DNA from: Candidatus Rokuibacteriota bacterium
Lineage (GTDB): Bacteria; Methylomirabilota; Methylomirabilia; Rokubacteriales; CSP1-6
DNA length: 9,259 nucleotides
Assembly: GCA_003220195.1 (NCBI GenBank)
Contig: QHRT01000179.1
Location: 1 to 9,259 of the forward strand
Reading direction: 5' to 3'
The notes beneath the pieces are model-generated. The model was not told where the DNA came from, did not search any database, and worked only from the letters and a program-made list of their open reading frames with translations. Position numbers and translations under genes: made by a program. Position 1 is the first letter of the stretch. Each line of letters starts with the position of its first letter. Of this stretch, positions 1 to 6,593 are shown piece after piece.

Positions 1-379
1 CGATCATCCCGGTGACGGTGCTCTTCCCGCTCGTCCCGGCGATCGCGACGCCCGGACGTCCCGCGTTGACGACTTCTGCGAGGAGCGCCGGCCGCGACAC
101 GCATTCGAGACCGAGCGCGCGGGCCCTCCGCATCTCCGGCGTGTCGGCCTCCACCGCGGTGGAGTAGACGAAGCGATCGATGTCCTTCGTGATCGCCTGA
201 CCGTCCTGGGCCCGCAGCTCGATGCCGAGCGCGGCCAGAAGCTCCGCGATCGCCGCGTTCTTCCCCTGGTCGAGCGAGCGGTCGGAGCCCTGCACCTCGT
301 GACCGCGCGCGCGCATCAGCTGCGCGAGCGGGTTCATCCCGGCCCCGGCGATGCCGGAAAAGTGATAGCGCGGCATCAT
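1..379 (-). CDS. Mur ligase family protein, MurC/Mpl type (N-terminal 126 residues; runs off the left edge)
   Basis: This is the N-terminal part of an ATP-dependent Mur ligase, the family that joins an amino acid or peptide to UDP-N-acetylmuramic acid in the cytoplasm. The visible part starts MMPRYHFSGIAGAGMNPLAQ. Its GIAGAGM (residues 9-15) matches the N-terminal UDP-binding glycine motif of MurC and Mpl, followed by GSD at 31-33, VYSTAV at 71-76 and SRPALLAE at 95-102. The ATP P-loop GTSGKST lies at 115-121; MurC and Mpl normally read GTHGKTT, so the His-to-Ser and Thr-to-Ser changes suggest a divergent branch. The start ATG (379-377) overlaps the TGA of the upstream SIR2 gene as ATGA, and a second ATG follows directly (376-374). 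No strong ribosome binding site precedes it, so it probably depends on translational coupling. The central and C-terminal domains lie outside the window, so MurC, Mpl and a non-peptidoglycan paralogue cannot be separated. Confidence 0.85.
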   Translation of the reverse strand, partial: MMPRYHFSGIAGAGMNPLAQLMRARGHEVQGSDRSLDQGKNAAIAELLAALGIELRAQDGQAITKDIDRFVYSTAVEADTPEMRRARALGLECVSRPALLAEVVNAGRPGVAIAGTSGKSTVTGMI

Positions 380-1959
380 GTCAGTGGCATCCGCGCTCGC
401 TCGTCCCAGCCGAGCGAGATCAACAGCTGCTTCACCCGCTCCCACGCCGGCGCGCGCGTGGCGTCTTCGGGCAGCTCCTCGGTGAATTTCGCGAGCGCCC
501 GGGCCAGGCTCCGTTCCGGATCGGACAGCAGGGTGCCGTAGCTCTGATGAAGCAGATGGCCCGCGGAGCTCGTCTTCGCGAGCACGCGATCGAGGAAGAT
601 CTCGAGCCGGCGGGCCGCCTCGGTCTCGGCCATCTCGCGCTCCGCCTCCGGGACGAGCGGCTCCATCGCGGTCCAGTAAAGATCTTCCTCCCACAGTTCT
701 TGATGCAGCGGGTTGTCGAGCAGCGCCAGGACCGTGCCGAACTTGTCGCTGCGTCCCGTCGCGTCCGGTTGTGCGCGCACGGCGCGTCGCACGGCGTCCG
801 CGATGCGGTGGAAGTTCTCGTCACGCAGCGCGAAGCCGACGAAGAGCATGTGGCGCGTGATGAGCAGCGCCTGCACGATGCCGGAGAGCGCCGCGCGCTG
901 CTCCTCGTAGCGCAGGTAGTCTTCGCGGGTGAGCACCAGGTCTTCCGGATGCTCGATCGAGCCGTGCATCTTCAGCACCCAGCGGCGCTCTTCCGGCCCG
1001 GGCTGGCGCGGCAGGATGCGCACCGGCACGCCGGCCGCGTTCGACGCCTGCTCGAACAGGAGATCGTAGTTCGTCGTCACGATCTCCTCGACGGGCAACG
1101 CCGCCAGGAGCGCGTGGGAAATCGCGTGATGCCGGACGTGGCGGAACATCTCCACCACCGCGTCGGCCAGCGACTGGCCTTTCAGCCGCTTCTCGATCAC
1201 GCGCGCGCGGTCCACCGGGTCGAGCTCGGCGAGGGCCTGGCGCTCGTCGTCCGGCATCCCGGCGCCCATCGCGAGGTGCTCGAGCATCTCGTCCCAGAGC
1301 GGCAGCCCGGCGCCGCGACTGACGCCGCCGCCGATGAAGAGCACGAGCCGGCCGCGCGCGGCGTGGTCGGCGAGCCGCACCGCCTCGCGCTCGCGGCGCT
1401 CGTCGAGCTCGCGCCACGGGTCGAGGTGCGTCGCGCGACTGCGCTCCGCCTGCGCCGCGGTGAACGGCGCTTCCTCTTGCGCGACGAGCGCCACGTCGAC
1501 GTCGTGCGTGACGGTCGCCTGATGCAGCGCCGGCAGCAGCTCGCGAACGACTTCGCCCGCGGCGCGCTTGGCGCCGCCGCCACCGGTGCCGACGATCGGC
1601 AGCGCGAGGAGCGTCTTGGCGCGCGCGAGGCGCGCGGGACGGCCGCGCAGCGCCGACGCGGCACGCTCGAGGAACTCGGCGGCCCCGCGAACGTACCAGC
1701 CGATCGCCTGCCCTTCGTGGCCACCGACGTTGACGAGCCACGGTGCGGGACTGTCGGCCGGCCATCCGGGAACGCGGAACGCGCGGCGCTCTTCTCGGTC
1801 CCATCCCGGCGGCGGCGGTGGCGGCTCGAACGCCGGGTTCTCGACAGTCCACCCGGGCTCGGGGCGCGCATCGGGGCCGCAGGGCATCAACCACGCATCG
1901 CAGGAGAGCTTGCGGAGATCGCTCTTGACGACGAAGACGTGGCCCGCCATCGATGCCAC
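376..1959 (-). CDS. SIR2-family protein with macro-like N-terminal region (predicted NAD-binding/NADase effector)
   Basis: The C-terminal half carries the SIR2_2-type NAD-binding signature. It has FIGGGVSRGAGLPLW at 208-222 (the glycine loop), TTNYD at 295-299 (with the conserved Asn 297), KMHGS at 330-334 (with His 332), LTREDY at 343-348 and VGFALRDENF at 374-383. This set is typical of SIR2 domains in bacterial defence proteins that hydrolyse NAD, and the expected catalytic Asn and His are both present. Residues 8-22 (a hydrophobic strand, then SDLRKLSCDAW) and 117-146 (LLALPIVGTGGGG, then a helix) resemble the strands and glycine loop of a macro (ADP-ribose-binding) domain, but this is a by-eye similarity only. 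A proline run (FEPPPPPPGW, 44-53) lies between them. The C-terminal region (about 435-527) is helical and unrecognised. The longest frame starts at GTG 1959; ATG 1950 (3 codons in) is equally plausible, and neither has a good ribosome binding site. Its stop overlaps the Mur ligase start by 4 nt, so the two are very probably co-translated. No signal peptide or membrane segment is seen. Confidence 0.9.
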   Translation of the reverse strand: MASMAGHVFVVKSDLRKLSCDAWLMPCGPDARPEPGWTVENPAFEPPPPPPGWDREERRAFRVPGWPADSPAPWLVNVGGHEGQAIGWYVRGAAEFLERAASALRGRPARLARAKTLLALPIVGTGGGGAKRAAGEVVRELLPALHQATVTHDVDVALVAQEEAPFTAAQAERSRATHLDPWRELDERREREAVRLADHAARGRLVLFIGGGVSRGAGLPLWDEMLEHLAMGAGMPDDERQALAELDPVDRARVIEKRLKGQSLADAVVEMFRHVRHHAISHALLAALPVEEIVTTNYDLLFEQASNAAGVPVRILPRQPGPEERRWVLKMHGSIEHPEDLVLTREDYLRYEEQRAALSGIVQALLITRHMLFVGFALRDENFHRIADAVRRAVRAQPDATGRSDKFGTVLALLDNPLHQELWEEDLYWTAMEPLVPEAEREMAETEAARRLEIFLDRVLAKTSSAGHLLHQSYGTLLSDPERSLARALAKFTEELPEDATRAPAWERVKQLLISLGWDERARMPLT

Positions 1960-2049
1960 GCTATCACGGGCGGTCGGCGGAGAATGACGTCTTCGAGGCT
2001 GCGGAACCAGTGCGTGCGGCGTGACGTGACGCGGTGAGCGGCGAACGCG

Positions 2050-2631
2050 TTAAGGCAGCAGATCTGCGACCAGGATGCGCACGGCGGGAAGGGCGAGCGG
2101 GCTGACGCTGCCCTCCGGATGGATGAGGTCGATCGCGCCGTATCCCCAGCGGTACCGCGTCCCGGGACGACGAACGGGCTCCCGGTGGACTTCGAGGACG
2201 CGATCCAGCAGGTTCAGGACCCAGTAATCCGCGATCCCGTTTCGCGCGTACATCGCGGCCTTCCGTCCCCGGGCGATGGCGAGTCCGGACGCCGCGACCT
2301 CTACGACGAGCGCAGCGCCGGTTGGATGCGTCACCAGGTAATCTCGAGCCGAGCCCGGAACCACACACACGTCGGGTTCCGGCTCGGAACGATCGTCGAG
2401 CGCCATCGGGTGTTGTTCACGGACGTGCCAGCCCGGCCCGAATGCGGTCCTCAGCGCCTCTGCCACGAGGGCGGTGCCCGTCGCATGCGGCGTGTACTGA
2501 GGCTCCTTGACGAGGAGCAAGCCGTCGACGAGCTCGACGGGATCGTCCTCGTCGAGGAGACGGTACTTGATCAGCTGCCCGTATTCGCGCCGCGTCCACC
2601 GATACGTACGGAGCCGCTCGCCTTCACTCAC
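2050..2631 (-). CDS. Uma2 family endonuclease-like protein (DUF820, PD-(D/E)XK fold)
   Basis: The 193-residue length is usual for Uma2 proteins, which have a restriction-endonuclease-like fold. The family core is visible: PVELVDG at 31-37, EPEPDVCVV at 83-91 (with Asp 87), LVVEVAASGLAIARGRKAAM at 108-127 (with Glu 111 and Lys 124) and YARNGIADYWVLNL at 128-141. Asp 87, Glu 111 and Lys 124 are the likely metal-binding and catalytic residues. The cellular role of this widespread family is not established; cyanobacteria, Chloroflexi and deltaproteobacteria often carry many copies. The start is GTG: an in-frame TAG lies only four codons upstream (2643-2641), and the first internal Met is residue 76, inside the conserved core. 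There is no visible ribosome binding site. Gaps of 80 and 90 bp separate it from the neighbouring operons, so it may be its own unit. I see no evidence that it functions with either neighbour. Confidence 0.92.
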   Translation of the reverse strand: MSEGERLRTYRWTRREYGQLIKYRLLDEDDPVELVDGLLLVKEPQYTPHATGTALVAEALRTAFGPGWHVREQHPMALDDRSEPEPDVCVVPGSARDYLVTHPTGAALVVEVAASGLAIARGRKAAMYARNGIADYWVLNLLDRVLEVHREPVRRPGTRYRWGYGAIDLIHPEGSVSPLALPAVRILVADLLP

Positions 2632-2637
2632 GTGATC

Positions 2638-2667
2638 AGGCTACGTGTGCGGTCCCGGGCGCGTCAA
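2638..2667 (-). promoter_or_regulatory. Possible promoter of the Uma2 gene giving a leaderless GTG mRNA
   Basis: On the minus strand TTGACG (2667-2662) resembles a -35 box, and TAGCCT (2643-2638), 18 bp further on, is a weak -10 candidate. Transcription would then begin at or very near the GTG at 2631. This would explain the missing ribosome binding site, but the -10 match is only 3 of 6, so this is tentative. Confidence 0.25.
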
Positions 2668-2711
2668 TGCATCTCATGTGATACAGGACGTGGCGCCGCG
2701 TGCGCTCGCGG

Positions 2712-3485
2712 TCACAGACTCCAGCCGACCAGGAGCGACACTCCGACGTAGAAGAGCCCCTCGATGTAGCCGACCCCGACGTTCGGGATCTCCTGCTCCA
2801 CCACCTCGTGATGGACCGTCACGCCGGGCAGGAGCAGCCAGTCCGTGATCCAGGTGCTCGCGAACAACAAGACCAATCCGCCGATCGCGTACGTCGTCGC
2901 CGAGACGAATCCGCGCATCCAGCCGTCGAACGAGCCCGTGATCGCGACGCGCAGGATGTTCGCCATCGCGACCAGCACGCCCGCCATCATGAGTGCGACC
3001 GCGCGATTGTCGGCCAGGATCGCCGCGGTCGCGTCGTAGCGCACGAGCCTCATGAAGCCGACGAGGGCGATGGCGAGCAGCGCCTGTGCGTAGAGCCAGA
3101 ACACCGCGGCCGGCAACACTCCGCCCTCGCCCGAGAGCGCGCCGAGGACGAGCAGCGCGTTCGCGAGATGGACGCCGGCCAGGACGATGCCGGCGGCGAC
3201 GTTGCCACGCTCGACGACCTCACGAGCGAGGTCGATACCTCTGAGCGCGAGCTGCCGTTTGATCAGCGACGCAAGGTTGAGCAGCACGATGAGCGGCGCG
3301 CCGACGGCGATGAGAATGCCGAGGTAGTAGCCGCCCAGCTGGAGCGCGAACGCGAAGTTGTCGCGCGCCGTGAGCTCCCGATCGACATTGGTCGAGGGGT
3401 GGAAGAGCCCGTACGCGAGCTTGCCGAGGAAGCAGAGCGCGAAGCAGACGGCCAGCATCACGAGCGTCTCGAGGCCGTGAATCAT
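2712..3485 (-). CDS. DUF350 (YjfL-type) multi-pass inner-membrane protein
   Basis: This 257-residue protein is almost entirely hydrophobic. Likely membrane segments are near residues 6-26, 45-71, 95-117, 127-147, 161-182, 194-215 and 238-256. Repeated blocks of the form N-x(1)-(A/G)-V-x-hydrophobic-glycine recur: ERGNVAAGIVLAG at 92-104, DNRAVALMMAGVLVAM at 159-174 and PNVGVGYIEGLFYVG at 234-248. This is the recurring pattern of DUF350 domains and suggests an internally duplicated protein. DUF350 proteins have no established biochemical activity; in many bacteria they sit beside DUF4178 proteins and spermidine-synthase-like enzymes, which is the context here. The ATG (3485-3483) overlaps the TGA of the FemAB-like gene as ATGA, and a good Shine-Dalgarno sequence (CAGGAG, 3493-3498, 7 nt spacing) lies within that gene. 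A longer reading frame extends upstream but is only the antiparallel-biased alternative frame of the FemAB gene. It is the last gene of the cassette. Confidence 0.86.
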   Translation of the reverse strand: MIHGLETLVMLAVCFALCFLGKLAYGLFHPSTNVDRELTARDNFAFALQLGGYYLGILIAVGAPLIVLLNLASLIKRQLALRGIDLAREVVERGNVAAGIVLAGVHLANALLVLGALSGEGGVLPAAVFWLYAQALLAIALVGFMRLVRYDATAAILADNRAVALMMAGVLVAMANILRVAITGSFDGWMRGFVSATTYAIGGLVLLFASTWITDWLLLPGVTVHHEVVEQEIPNVGVGYIEGLFYVGVSLLVGWSL

Positions 3486-4489
3486 CGACGGGCTCCTGCC
3501 AGACCGGCCACGGTCCGCACCGCGGCGTCCGCGAGCCGATCGTAGAAGATGACGTCGCGAGATCCGATGCGGCGCACGGCGCGTCCGCCGAACTTTTCCT
3601 TGAAGCGCGAGAATCGATCGTACGGGTGGGTCGGATCGCCGGGCGGGACGTAGCCGTAGAAGTCGTACACTCGATAGCCCTCCGCCGCGGCCTCGCGCAT
3701 GACGTGCCAGTGCAGCGCGTGACTCGCCATCACCTCGGGAAAGAGCGGCACGTGACCACCGGAGAGGTAGGTCACGGTGTCGCCGTGGTGGACCGTCAGC
3801 GCCGCGGCGAGCGTCATCCCCTTGTAGCGCGCGAAGCTGACGCGCCCCATCGTCGGGAACAGCGTCTGCGCGAGGTTGATGAAGAAGCTCTTCGGCTCGA
3901 CGAAGAACCCGTGATAGCTGCCGGTCGCGCTCAGCACATCGTAGAAGTCGTGGACCGTCGACGGGTCTCCTGACGTCGTGACCTCGACGCCGTGTCGCGC
4001 CGCCAGGCGCGCGTTGTACCGTCCCTTCGGTTTCATCCGCGCGAGCATCTCCGCCTCGGGGCCCAGCTCGATCTCGAGCGTGTCGACCGGAACCAGGTCG
4101 AGCGGCGCCCGCGGCAGATCGCGGAGCGCCTCGGGAATCGTCTCGAGCCGCGGCTCGACGCGCAGCGCCGCGACGCAATCACCGACCGTGGCCGCTTCGA
4201 GCGCCGACACGATCGTCGAGAACGCGACGCTCGCGTCCGGGGCCGTCCAGTCGAGCACGGGCCCGTCCGGGACCGCGGCGAGCTGCGCCTCGGCGGACGT
4301 CGGGAAGACGTAGGCGATGGCGCCACCGATCACCCTGTCGCCATCGTGGAGCCCGAGGCGCAGCGCGCGATATCCCTCCAGCTCCTTCACCCGGGACCAC
4401 GACCACGACTGCATGAAGCCCGCGCGGCGCTCGACCACGAACGCGTCCCACGCGGGGCGATCCGACGGCGCGAGCGGAGCGACGCGCAT
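3482..4489 (-). CDS. FemAB/FemX-like aminoacyltransferase (peptidoglycan-bridge type, GNAT fold)
   Basis: The 335 residues match the usual length of FemX/FemAB-like proteins with two GNAT-like subdomains, which transfer amino acids (from aminoacyl-tRNA in characterised members) onto peptidoglycan precursors. Visible family landmarks are FMQSWSWSRVKELEGY at 25-40 (the N-terminal 'Q-s-w-W' element), ARMKPKGRYNARLAARHGVE at 150-169 (the characteristic 'M-k-k-r-y-n-i-r-l-A-k-k-G-v' helix), GYRVYDFYGYVPPG at 271-284 and YDRFSRFKEKFGG at 290-302 (the C-terminal 'DF-G...rFK-x-FGg' block). No signal peptide or transmembrane segment is evident, so it is probably cytoplasmic and may be membrane-associated. 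The ATG overlaps the upstream stop by one base (TGATG) and is preceded by GGGGAG (4496-4501, 6 nt spacing). A longer frame upstream is rejected because it would run deep into the SpeE-like gene. In this operon its acceptor might be a polyamine-type or envelope molecule rather than lipid II; that is inference. Confidence 0.88.
   Translation of the reverse strand: MRVAPLAPSDRPAWDAFVVERRAGFMQSWSWSRVKELEGYRALRLGLHDGDRVIGGAIAYVFPTSAEAQLAAVPDGPVLDWTAPDASVAFSTIVSALEAATVGDCVAALRVEPRLETIPEALRDLPRAPLDLVPVDTLEIELGPEAEMLARMKPKGRYNARLAARHGVEVTTSGDPSTVHDFYDVLSATGSYHGFFVEPKSFFINLAQTLFPTMGRVSFARYKGMTLAAALTVHHGDTVTYLSGGHVPLFPEVMASHALHWHVMREAAAEGYRVYDFYGYVPPGDPTHPYDRFSRFKEKFGGRAVRRIGSRDVIFYDRLADAAVRTVAGLAGARR
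3493..3498 (-). promoter_or_regulatory. Ribosome binding site of the DUF350 gene, inside the FemAB-like gene
   Basis: CAGGAG on the minus strand, 7 nt before the ATG at 3485, supports that start over the much longer upstream frame. With the ATGA overlap it indicates translational coupling to the FemAB-like gene. Confidence 0.65.
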
Positions 4490-6582
4490 CAGCCGCTCCC
4501 CGCGAGATGCGCGCCGTACGCGTCGCGCCAGCGATCGACCACGGTGCGGAATCGCGCATCGCGAAGCGACGTGACCCGGTAGTAGAGGACCCAGAACAGG
4601 AAGCGGTCCTCCTCGGTCAGCATGGCCGGCGGCGTCAGGGAATGGGCGCGCTCCGTTCCGTCGGCGTGAATCACCACCAGCTCCTGGCGCGACTGATCGA
4701 ACACGACCCCGGGAAAGATCATGCTGCGCTGCCGGTCCTCGCCGAGGCGCGGCGCGGCGGGCGCACTCATCCACGTCGTCCGCGCGGACCCGAGCGCCGC
4801 GCGGATGCGCTCGAGCTGCGTGAGCTCGCTACTCGCCTCTTGCCCCGGACCGAATCCTCTCGCCCAGCGTGTCCAGTCGAGCCATCGCTGATGGTCGGCA
4901 AGCGCCCGGTCGAGCAACGGCGCCTGTGTCGCGAGGAGCTGCGTCGTCTGCCCCGGGAGCGACGGACCGGGATGGAGCGCGAGCACCTCGCGGCCCGCGA
5001 GATTCAGCACGCCCAGACGGTCCGGCTGCACGACGAACTCGTAGGCGGGGATCGGCACCGCGTACGACACCATTCCGGTTTCGAGGAGTCTGAGATCGGG
5101 TGACAGCGCCAGCAAGGAGATCAGCGGCCGGGGACCGCGCGCCGGGTCGGCGAACATGAAGGGCTGCGCTCGATATTCGCGACCGCCGGAGTCATACACG
5201 TAATACCCGAACCGTGGTCCGCCGCCGACGTGGTAACGGAACGGCGCGGAGGACGGCGCGGGATCGCTGAACGCCAGTTGCGGACCCGAGCCGCTGCTCC
5301 CGGTGTGCTTCGCGTACGCGTTGTCCGGAAACGTGAGATTCGCGACGAGCAGGACGAGCAGGAAGACCGCGAACACGCGCCACGCGCCTTCGAGGAGCTC
5401 GCGCATCGACGGGATGCCGCTCTTGACCCGCGCCGCCAGCTCGCTGAGCTCGCGTCGCCAGGCCGCCGGAAGCGAGCCGGCGCGTTCGAGGAGGCGGTCC
5501 ACGAAGAGCCGGAGGTCGACGCCGCGCAGCAGCGAGTCGGCGTTCGTACTCCACTCGAGAACCAGCTCGCGGGTCTGCCCTCGCCGGGCGAGCGGAAGAC
5601 ACGCGAGCAGTTCCGCGAGCGATCGGCGACCCGCGGGCTCACGAAGCCACGCCGCGAACGCCTGCGCCGCCGTGAGCCGAGGCCCCGGGCTGCCGATGAG
5701 ATCGCTGGATTCGCGCCTTTCGTTCGTGGCGGCGAAACGATGGCGCTGGAACGGCTCTGTCCAGGCGATCGGCGTGCCGTTGGCGACGTAGTAGAGCAAT
5801 TCGTCCCGGACGTTCGGCGACAGCTTCATGCGATCGAGCGCGGAGTGCGGCAGCTCGAGCCCGGCCCGGAGGTCGGCGCTCGTCACCCGCGCCGCGGCCG
5901 GGAACTGGATCTCGTCGAGCTCCTGGTCGGTGATCGGCTCCGGGGACGCGAACAGAAAGCCCCATCGCCCGTACCCCTCGGTGACGAACGACGGCAACAC
6001 GAACGCGTACGGAACGGACGCCAGTCCCGCCGTCGCGAGCGTCACGGCGATACAGCCGAACGCCTCGGGCGTCAGCTCCGGCGAGACCGCGTTCACGGCG
6101 ATCACCCCGCGCGGCGTCAGGGCGCGGCGCACGCTTCGGAAGAAGTCCACCGTGAAGACCGCGGCACCGGCGAGATCGCGCGGAAACGTCAGGTCACAGA
6201 CGATCGCGTCGAAGCCTCGCGCGCCGGACAGGAAATCCCGAGCGTCGCCCACGTGCACGCGGACGCGAGCATCGGACAGCGCTCCGCGGTTCAAGTCCGC
6301 GAGCCGGCTGCGCGCGAGGTCGAGCACTGCGGCATCGTGATCGACGAGATGCGCTTCGTCGACGCCGGGGCATTTGAGAATTTCGCGCAGCGCCAGGCCA
6401 TCACCGCCGCCGAGCACGAGCACGCGGAGCTTCCGCCCGGCAGCGCGGCGCGAGACCAGCGCAAGCGGCACGAGCGCGAGCGGCTGGTGGTACAGCTCCT
6501 CGTCGTCGCGGTCGAACTGCAGATCCCCGTTCAGGTAGAGCGCGAGCCGCCCCGCGCGAGTGTCGAGGAACAGCCCGCTCAA
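4489..6582 (-). CDS. Spermidine-synthase-like aminopropyltransferase fused to a membrane-anchored C-terminal extension
   Basis: This 697-residue protein is about 2.4 times the length of a typical SpeE. Residues 1-230 are a spermidine-synthase-like Rossmann methyltransferase fold: LALYLNGDLQFDRDDEELYH (13-32, matching the 'LNG-x-Q-F-x-x-x-DE-x-x-YH' N-terminal motif), VLVLGGGDGLALREIL (54-69, nucleotide loop), LVDHD (79-83), VGDARDFL (111-118) and FDAIVCDLTFP (124-134). The last block replaces the usual D-x-x-D-P with D-L-T-F-P, keeping Asp 130 but losing the second Asp. YHQ (31-33) replaces the usual YHE. Such enzymes move an aminopropyl group from decarboxylated SAM to an amine. Residues 280-400 are helix-rich and unrecognised. 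One strong membrane segment (VFAVFLLVLLVANLTF, 403-418) precedes AYAK and a domain rich in Gly, Pro and Tyr (about 425-697) that I cannot assign. The start is TTG at 6582, overlapping the upstream stop as TTGA, with AAGG (6590-6593) 7 nt away. No suitable ATG exists near the conserved N-terminus, and the longer upstream frame is non-coding. Confidence 0.86.
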   Translation of the reverse strand: MSGLFLDTRAGRLALYLNGDLQFDRDDEELYHQPLALVPLALVSRRAAGRKLRVLVLGGGDGLALREILKCPGVDEAHLVDHDAAVLDLARSRLADLNRGALSDARVRVHVGDARDFLSGARGFDAIVCDLTFPRDLAGAAVFTVDFFRSVRRALTPRGVIAVNAVSPELTPEAFGCIAVTLATAGLASVPYAFVLPSFVTEGYGRWGFLFASPEPITDQELDEIQFPAAARVTSADLRAGLELPHSALDRMKLSPNVRDELLYYVANGTPIAWTEPFQRHRFAATNERRESSDLIGSPGPRLTAAQAFAAWLREPAGRRSLAELLACLPLARRGQTRELVLEWSTNADSLLRGVDLRLFVDRLLERAGSLPAAWRRELSELAARVKSGIPSMRELLEGAWRVFAVFLLVLLVANLTFPDNAYAKHTGSSGSGPQLAFSDPAPSSAPFRYHVGGGPRFGYYVYDSGGREYRAQPFMFADPARGPRPLISLLALSPDLRLLETGMVSYAVPIPAYEFVVQPDRLGVLNLAGREVLALHPGPSLPGQTTQLLATQAPLLDRALADHQRWLDWTRWARGFGPGQEASSELTQLERIRAALGSARTTWMSAPAAPRLGEDRQRSMIFPGVVFDQSRQELVVIHADGTERAHSLTPPAMLTEEDRFLFWVLYYRVTSLRDARFRTVVDRWRDAYGAHLAGSG

Positions 6583-6593
6583 TCCGAAACCTT
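6579..6593 (-). promoter_or_regulatory. Ribosome binding site and TTGA coupled start of the SpeE-like gene
   Basis: AAGG (6590-6593) stands 7 nt before TTG (6582-6580), and this codon overlaps the TGA stop (6581-6579) of the DUF4178 gene as TTGA. This decides the start of the SpeE-like protein just before its conserved N-terminal strands. The weak TTG start may lower its dose relative to its neighbours. Confidence 0.6.

Noticed and set aside
547..2037. 496-residue plus-strand open frame opposite the SIR2 gene
   Set aside because: Composition is Arg/Ala/Glu/His-rich with no motif, and the opposite strand encodes a complete SIR2 signature. It is a GC-driven antisense shadow.
1960..2049. Promoter or regulatory site between the Uma2 and SIR2 genes
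   Set aside because: No convincing -35/-10 pair, dyad or ribosome binding site was found in these 90 bp; the small GTGAC direct repeat is too short to mean much.
2696..2711. Short CCGCG-N6-CGCGG stem right after the DUF350 stop as operon terminator
   Set aside because: Only 5 bp and no U-run; expected by chance at this GC content.
2700..3545. 281-residue plus-strand open frame opposite the DUF350 gene
   Set aside because: Highly charged shadow translation; the minus strand encodes the hydrophobic DUF350 protein with a Shine-Dalgarno sequence.
3486..4178. 231-residue upstream extension of the DUF350 gene
   Set aside because: It lies entirely within the FemAB-like gene, with Arg/Gly-rich translation. 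The ATG at 3485 has CAGGAG and an ATGA overlap.
4490..4774. 95-residue upstream extension of the FemAB-like gene
   Set aside because: It lies inside the SpeE-like gene and has shadow composition. The ATG at 4489 has GGGGAG and a one-base stop/start overlap.
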